Positions 60,389 to 64,000 of a stretch of DNA of 64,000 nucleotides are shown one piece after another. Under the pieces are notes generated by a model. That model did no database searches and was not told the origin of the DNA. It was given only the letters and a program-made list of their open reading frames with translations. The first letter of the stretch is position 1. Each line of letters starts with the position of its first letter. The position numbers and the translations under genes were made by a program. Source of the stretch: Nemertoderma westbladi (lineage: Eukaryota > Xenacoelomorpha > Nemertodermatida > Nemertodermatidae). Location: positions 1 to 64,000 of the forward strand of contig JAUCBJ010007115.1 in assembly GCA_032718475.1 (NCBI GenBank). The letters run 5' to 3'.

Positions 60389-63072
60389 CTATGTAAAATC
60401 ATTTTGAGGAAGTCACACGCTATTTGCACAAAAAACACCCTATATGGGACGAAAACAACCTATTTGGGACAAATTGAAATTAAAGCTATGGTAGTGAATT
60501 CTATATTCTTTTGAGTATTCCATTACATTTCGAAACTATTTGAAATCATTATAAGCACTTCACACCCTATACGGGACACAAACACCCTATACGGGACACA
60601 AACACCCTATATGGGACACAAACAACCTATTTGGGACAAATTTAAATTAAAGTTATGATAGTGAATTCTATTTTCTTTTGAGTATTTCCATTATATTTAT
60701 AAACTATGTAAAATCATTTTGAGGAAGTCACACGCTATTCGGCACAAAAACACCCTATATGGGACGAAAACAACCTATTTGGGACAAATTGAAATTAAAG
60801 CTATGATAGTGAATTCTATATTCTTTTGAGTATTCCATTACATTTCGAAACTATTTGAAATCATTATAAGCACTTCACACCCTATACGGGACACAAACAC
60901 CCTATATGGGACACAAACAACCTATTTGGGACAAATTTCAATTAGAGCTATGATAGTGAATTCTATTTTCTTTTGAATATTCCATTATATTTATAAACTA
61001 TGTAAAATTATTTTGAGAAAGTCATACGCTATTTGGCACACAAACACCCTATATGGGACTCAAACACCCTATATGGGACACAAACAACCTATTTGGAACA
61101 TATTTAAATGAAAGCTATGATAGTGAATTCTATATTCTTTTGAGTATTCCATTACATTTCGAAACAATTTGAAATCATTATAAGCACTTCACACCCTATA
61201 CGGGACACAAACACCCTATATGGAACACAAACAACCTATTTGGGACAAATTTAAATTAAAGCAATGATAGTGAATTATATTTTATTTTGAGTATTCCATT
61301 ATATTTATAAACTATGTAAAATCATTTTGAGAAAGTCATACGCTATTTGGCACACAAACACCCTATATGGGACAAAAACAACCTATTTGGGACAAATTTA
61401 AATTAACCCTATTAAACCCGGGGGGGGGGGGGGTCAATATGACCCATCCCGTGGTTTTTTTATTATAATTCTGAAACTAACGCAGTTGGGAATCTGAAAT
61501 TTTATGACTTTTCCTAAAAATCTATTGTCTTCCTAGTAGTGAAAACCGTTTTCAAAAATATTGGGTACTTTTCGAGTTATAGCACAGTTTTTTAACCCTA
61601 CTTTTGGCACTTTTTTTAAGACGTTTTTTGAAAATTACATTTCATTAAATATTAATTGTAACATCTCTATTTTTGATTTACACCGGTTTTTTGGTGTTAG
61701 AAATTTGATGGAATTCATATAAATTGATTTAGAAATTTCAAACTTGTTTTTTTCGGTGGGTGCCAAATTTTGGTGCCAGCACCAAATTTTGAAATAAGTC
61801 CATTTTGTAAATTGATCGTTTGAAACTTGTTTTTTACGCAATTGGGGTTTTTTGGGTTTCTGGATTCGATGAAATATATACGAGTTGCACCAAGCGTATC
61901 AAACTTGTATTTTTCGGTGCTGTGTGCAAATTTTGGTGCTAGCACGAAATTTTGAAAATCTGTTCAATAGATAAAATTGCTTGTGACAATTTATTTCTTG
62001 CGTTTTAGAGGTTTATGGCTGTTCTGAATTCAATGGAAAATATAATTATCGAACTAGACTTCTCATACTTGTATTTTTCGGATGTGGGTGCAAAATGTGG
62101 TGCTAGCACCAAATTTTGAAAACCATCAAATATATCAATTGATTGTGTCACCTTGTTTCTTGCGTTATACGGGTTTGTGATGGTTCTGAATTCAATGGAA
62201 TCAATAAAAATTTCATAAGAGTTCTCAAACTTGTATTTTTCGCCGGTGGGTGAAAATTGTTGTGCCAGCACCAAATTTTGGAAAATATGCAAATTAATAA
62301 GTAGATAGTATCACCTTGTTTCTTGCGTTATACGGGTTTATGAGGGTCCTGAATCCGATGGAATCAATAAAAACAGCACTGGACATCGCAAACTTGTACT
62401 TTTTGGTGATGGGTACGAAATTTGGTGCAAGCACCAAAATTTGCCAAATTACGCCGAAAAATACAAGTAGCAATGATCTGGCATATTAGAAATGTATTCC
62501 ATTAGAATCAGCGCCCTCGAAAACCTGAAAATGTGAATTTATAGCATCGTATAAGTGAATTAAAAATTTTTTGTTCTAACTGAAAAGTGCTGGTTACTTG
62601 TTTTTTTCATTTTTTTTCCTACGCAGAGAGGACTAAACAGCTATTTATAGTAATCATATCATTTTTTAATATTTTGCAATGTATTTTGCACCCCAGAAAA
62701 CCTGTATTGAAAAATAATTAGCCGAAAATGTAACTTTCAAATTTTGTGAAAATTGTGCATTACTTGTAATTTTGGTGCTGCAATATAACCACCCCAGTAC
62801 ATTTTTTCGAAATTTTTTTTTATCGGTCGGATCCAGACAAGTGATATCTACGCACAAACAAAAAATCAGCCGTTTTCGTTAATATTTGTAGATTTTAGAG
62901 GGGGGGGGGGGTCAATATGACCCCCTCCCGGTATTTGTACAACATTTTATAGCCCGGTACTAATAGGGTTAAAGCTATGATAGTGAATTATATTTTCTTT
63001 TGGGTATTCCATAATATTTATAAACTATGTAAAATCATTTTGAGAAAATGTCACGCAATTTGGGACACAAAT
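60389..63072. repeat. Dimeric satellite with GGGACACAAACA sub-repeats, interrupted by a DNA element
   Basis: Two ~150-bp half-units alternate. One has ATTTATAAACTATGTAAAATCATTTTGA, the other ATTTCGAAACTATTTGAAATCATTATAAG. Each is joined by one to three copies of CACCCTATATGGGACACAAA. CTATGTAAAAT recurs at 60389, 60704, 60998 and 61312, a 294-315-bp higher-order period. The array is split at 61407-62968 by a piggyBac-like element and resumes to 63072, where a BEL-family LTR starts. Confidence 0.9.
61407..62968. mobile_element. Non-autonomous piggyBac-like element
   Basis: The 1,562-bp insertion has TTAA at both flanks (61403-61406, 62969-62972). Its ends are CCCTATTA / TAATAGGG, extending imperfectly to CCGGG. 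GGGTCAATATGACCC-like palindromes next to poly-G runs sit near each end. TTAA duplication and a CCC start are piggyBac hallmarks. The satellite reads continuously across the empty site. No transposase is encoded. The interior consists of five ~163-bp repeats, each with a palindrome of the form TTTGGTGCTAGCACCAAA (61765, 61928, 62095, 62257, 62418). Short minus-strand ORFs are repeat shadows. Confidence 0.9.
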
Positions 63073-64000
63073 TGTAAAAGCTTTTGTGGGATAACTGATT
63101 CGTTTGCCTTGTTGGCCAGTTCCCCCCCGGTCGCTAGAATACTCTAAAGGGGATCTATAGTTAAAATAGTGCAAGCTACCAGCTTATTGGCTGATGTGCT
63201 GTACGCAGGTATCTGGGCTCTGTTTAATCGGCCAACCAGCCTAAGAAGGTTGCGTCATAGCCTTGTTTTGTATCTCCCAATAGAATTTGAGTTAGCCTTG
63301 ATTTTGACCTATCACAGAGATACTGAACTGAAATTTTCCTATCTCACTGCTCTTTCTCTGTGTTGAACGGGAGCTTCGTGGAATAAGGGTAGTTGGTATC
63401 CTCGTATAGAGCAGTAGTCACGAGTTTTTCAAAGCCACGAAAGAACGGCTTTGTAGTGTTTTGTGCTTTCTGCTTTTTAGCTCAACACTAGTAGGTTTAA
63501 TTATAAGGACATATATCCTTTAACTCATGGAATCACTGATCTGTGAATACTGCTGACACACGGCTTTTAATAACTGCTGAAACTGCTAAAATTTACCTGC
63601 TCAATCAATACTGTATACTGCTATTTGTTGTCGGTTATTCATTATATTTGTTGATGAATTATTATATTGGAATAACGAGAAATAACCCCGAAAACCCAAT
63701 ATTCTTGATATACCGAAGGTAAGAGAGAAAGGTTACCAATAACGATTGTGACTTATGTTAAAGTGGTTTGAAGTGAATCTAATGTTATTTGATAGACCCT
63801 ACATGAGTCAGTCAGTGTTCCTTTTATATGTAACTAAAATCAGTGAAGATTGGCAGATTAGTGTGCAGTATTGTGCAGCATTGTGTACGAGTGAGTCTGT
63901 TAAAGAAGCATTTCCTAAAGAATGCGCCATATATGTGAATTATAATTAAGCCATATCGTTGTGAGTAGTTTAAGTCATAACTCTGTTTATATAGATAAAG
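63073..64000 (+). mobile_element. 5' portion of a BEL-family LTR at the window edge
   Basis: It starts TGTAAAAGCTTTTGTGGGAT and follows the 1.2-kb LTR family to the window end, with matches such as TATTTGTTGTCGGTTATTCA, ATATACCGAAGGTAAGAGAG and AAAGAATGCGCCATAT. It is clearly diverged from the 38411 and 51800 LTRs. It is inserted in the satellite, with no polypurine tract before it, so it is a 5' or solo LTR. Confidence 0.88.

Noticed and set aside
61635-62292. Minus-strand ORFs with repeated LAP-F-x-PTSEKYKFE peptides
   Set aside because: They mirror the ~163-bp DNA repeats of the piggyBac-like element, are short, and have no transposase motifs.
1-64000. The left-edge and right-edge BEL-family LTRs as the two LTRs of one giant element
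   Set aside because: The right one lies in satellite without a polypurine tract, the left one is not followed by a leader like the complete element's, and the outer ends are outside the window, so a target duplication cannot be tested.

Overview
This window is eukaryotic and almost certainly from an invertebrate animal. Nearly all recognisable coding sequence belongs to transposable elements typical of metazoans: CR1/jockey-like and RTE-like LINEs, BEL/Pao-like and Ty3/Gypsy-like LTR elements, and non-autonomous hAT-like and piggyBac-like DNA transposons. Many satellites and minisatellites surround them. The frequent TACCGGTA and TAGGCCTA words in the spacers remind me of marine deuterostome genomes, but the species cannot be fixed from this sequence. 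The only plausible host gene is a C2H2 zinc-finger protein at 30.0-31.8 kb. No bacterial genes, CRISPR array, rRNA or tRNA was recognised.

Left part (1-15 kb). A BEL-type LTR fragment (1-504) and a degenerate ~180-bp repeat precede a 5'-truncated RTE-like reverse transcriptase (1.9-3.1 kb). Then comes a three-level nest. A CR1-like LINE (3.58-4.34 kb, resuming at 14.5 kb) is split by a DNA transposon with 24-bp terminal inverted repeats (4337-14504). Its decayed DDE-like transposase gene is itself split by an intact LTR retrotransposon (7361-13762) with two identical 271-bp LTRs and a 1,666-codon open polyprotein.

Middle (15-38 kb). Tandem arrays follow: a ~65-bp repeat, a C/T-rich minisatellite, a 975-bp unit in three near-identical copies and a 78-bp repeat. 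After them come two oppositely oriented hAT-like elements with perfect 8-bp target duplications, a nearly full-length but broken RTE-like LINE on the minus strand (24.95-27.84 kb), the zinc-finger gene with its last finger destroyed by a one-base deletion, and a 2.8-kb inverted-repeat region built on two opposed minisatellites.

Right part (38-64 kb). A 14.6-kb BEL/Pao-like element (38411-52996, TSD GCTGC) keeps gag and protease but has lost the reverse transcriptase and integrase cores. Its gag is split by an RTE-like insertion with an 11-bp TSD, and it carries an unidentified coding remnant before the 3' LTR. It sits at the 5'-inverted end of a LINE whose RT frame contains about 25 in-frame copies of a 30-bp minisatellite. 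A GC-rich Ty3/Gypsy element (55372-60388) follows, then a dimeric satellite with a piggyBac-like element in a TTAA site, and finally another BEL-family LTR cut by the window edge.
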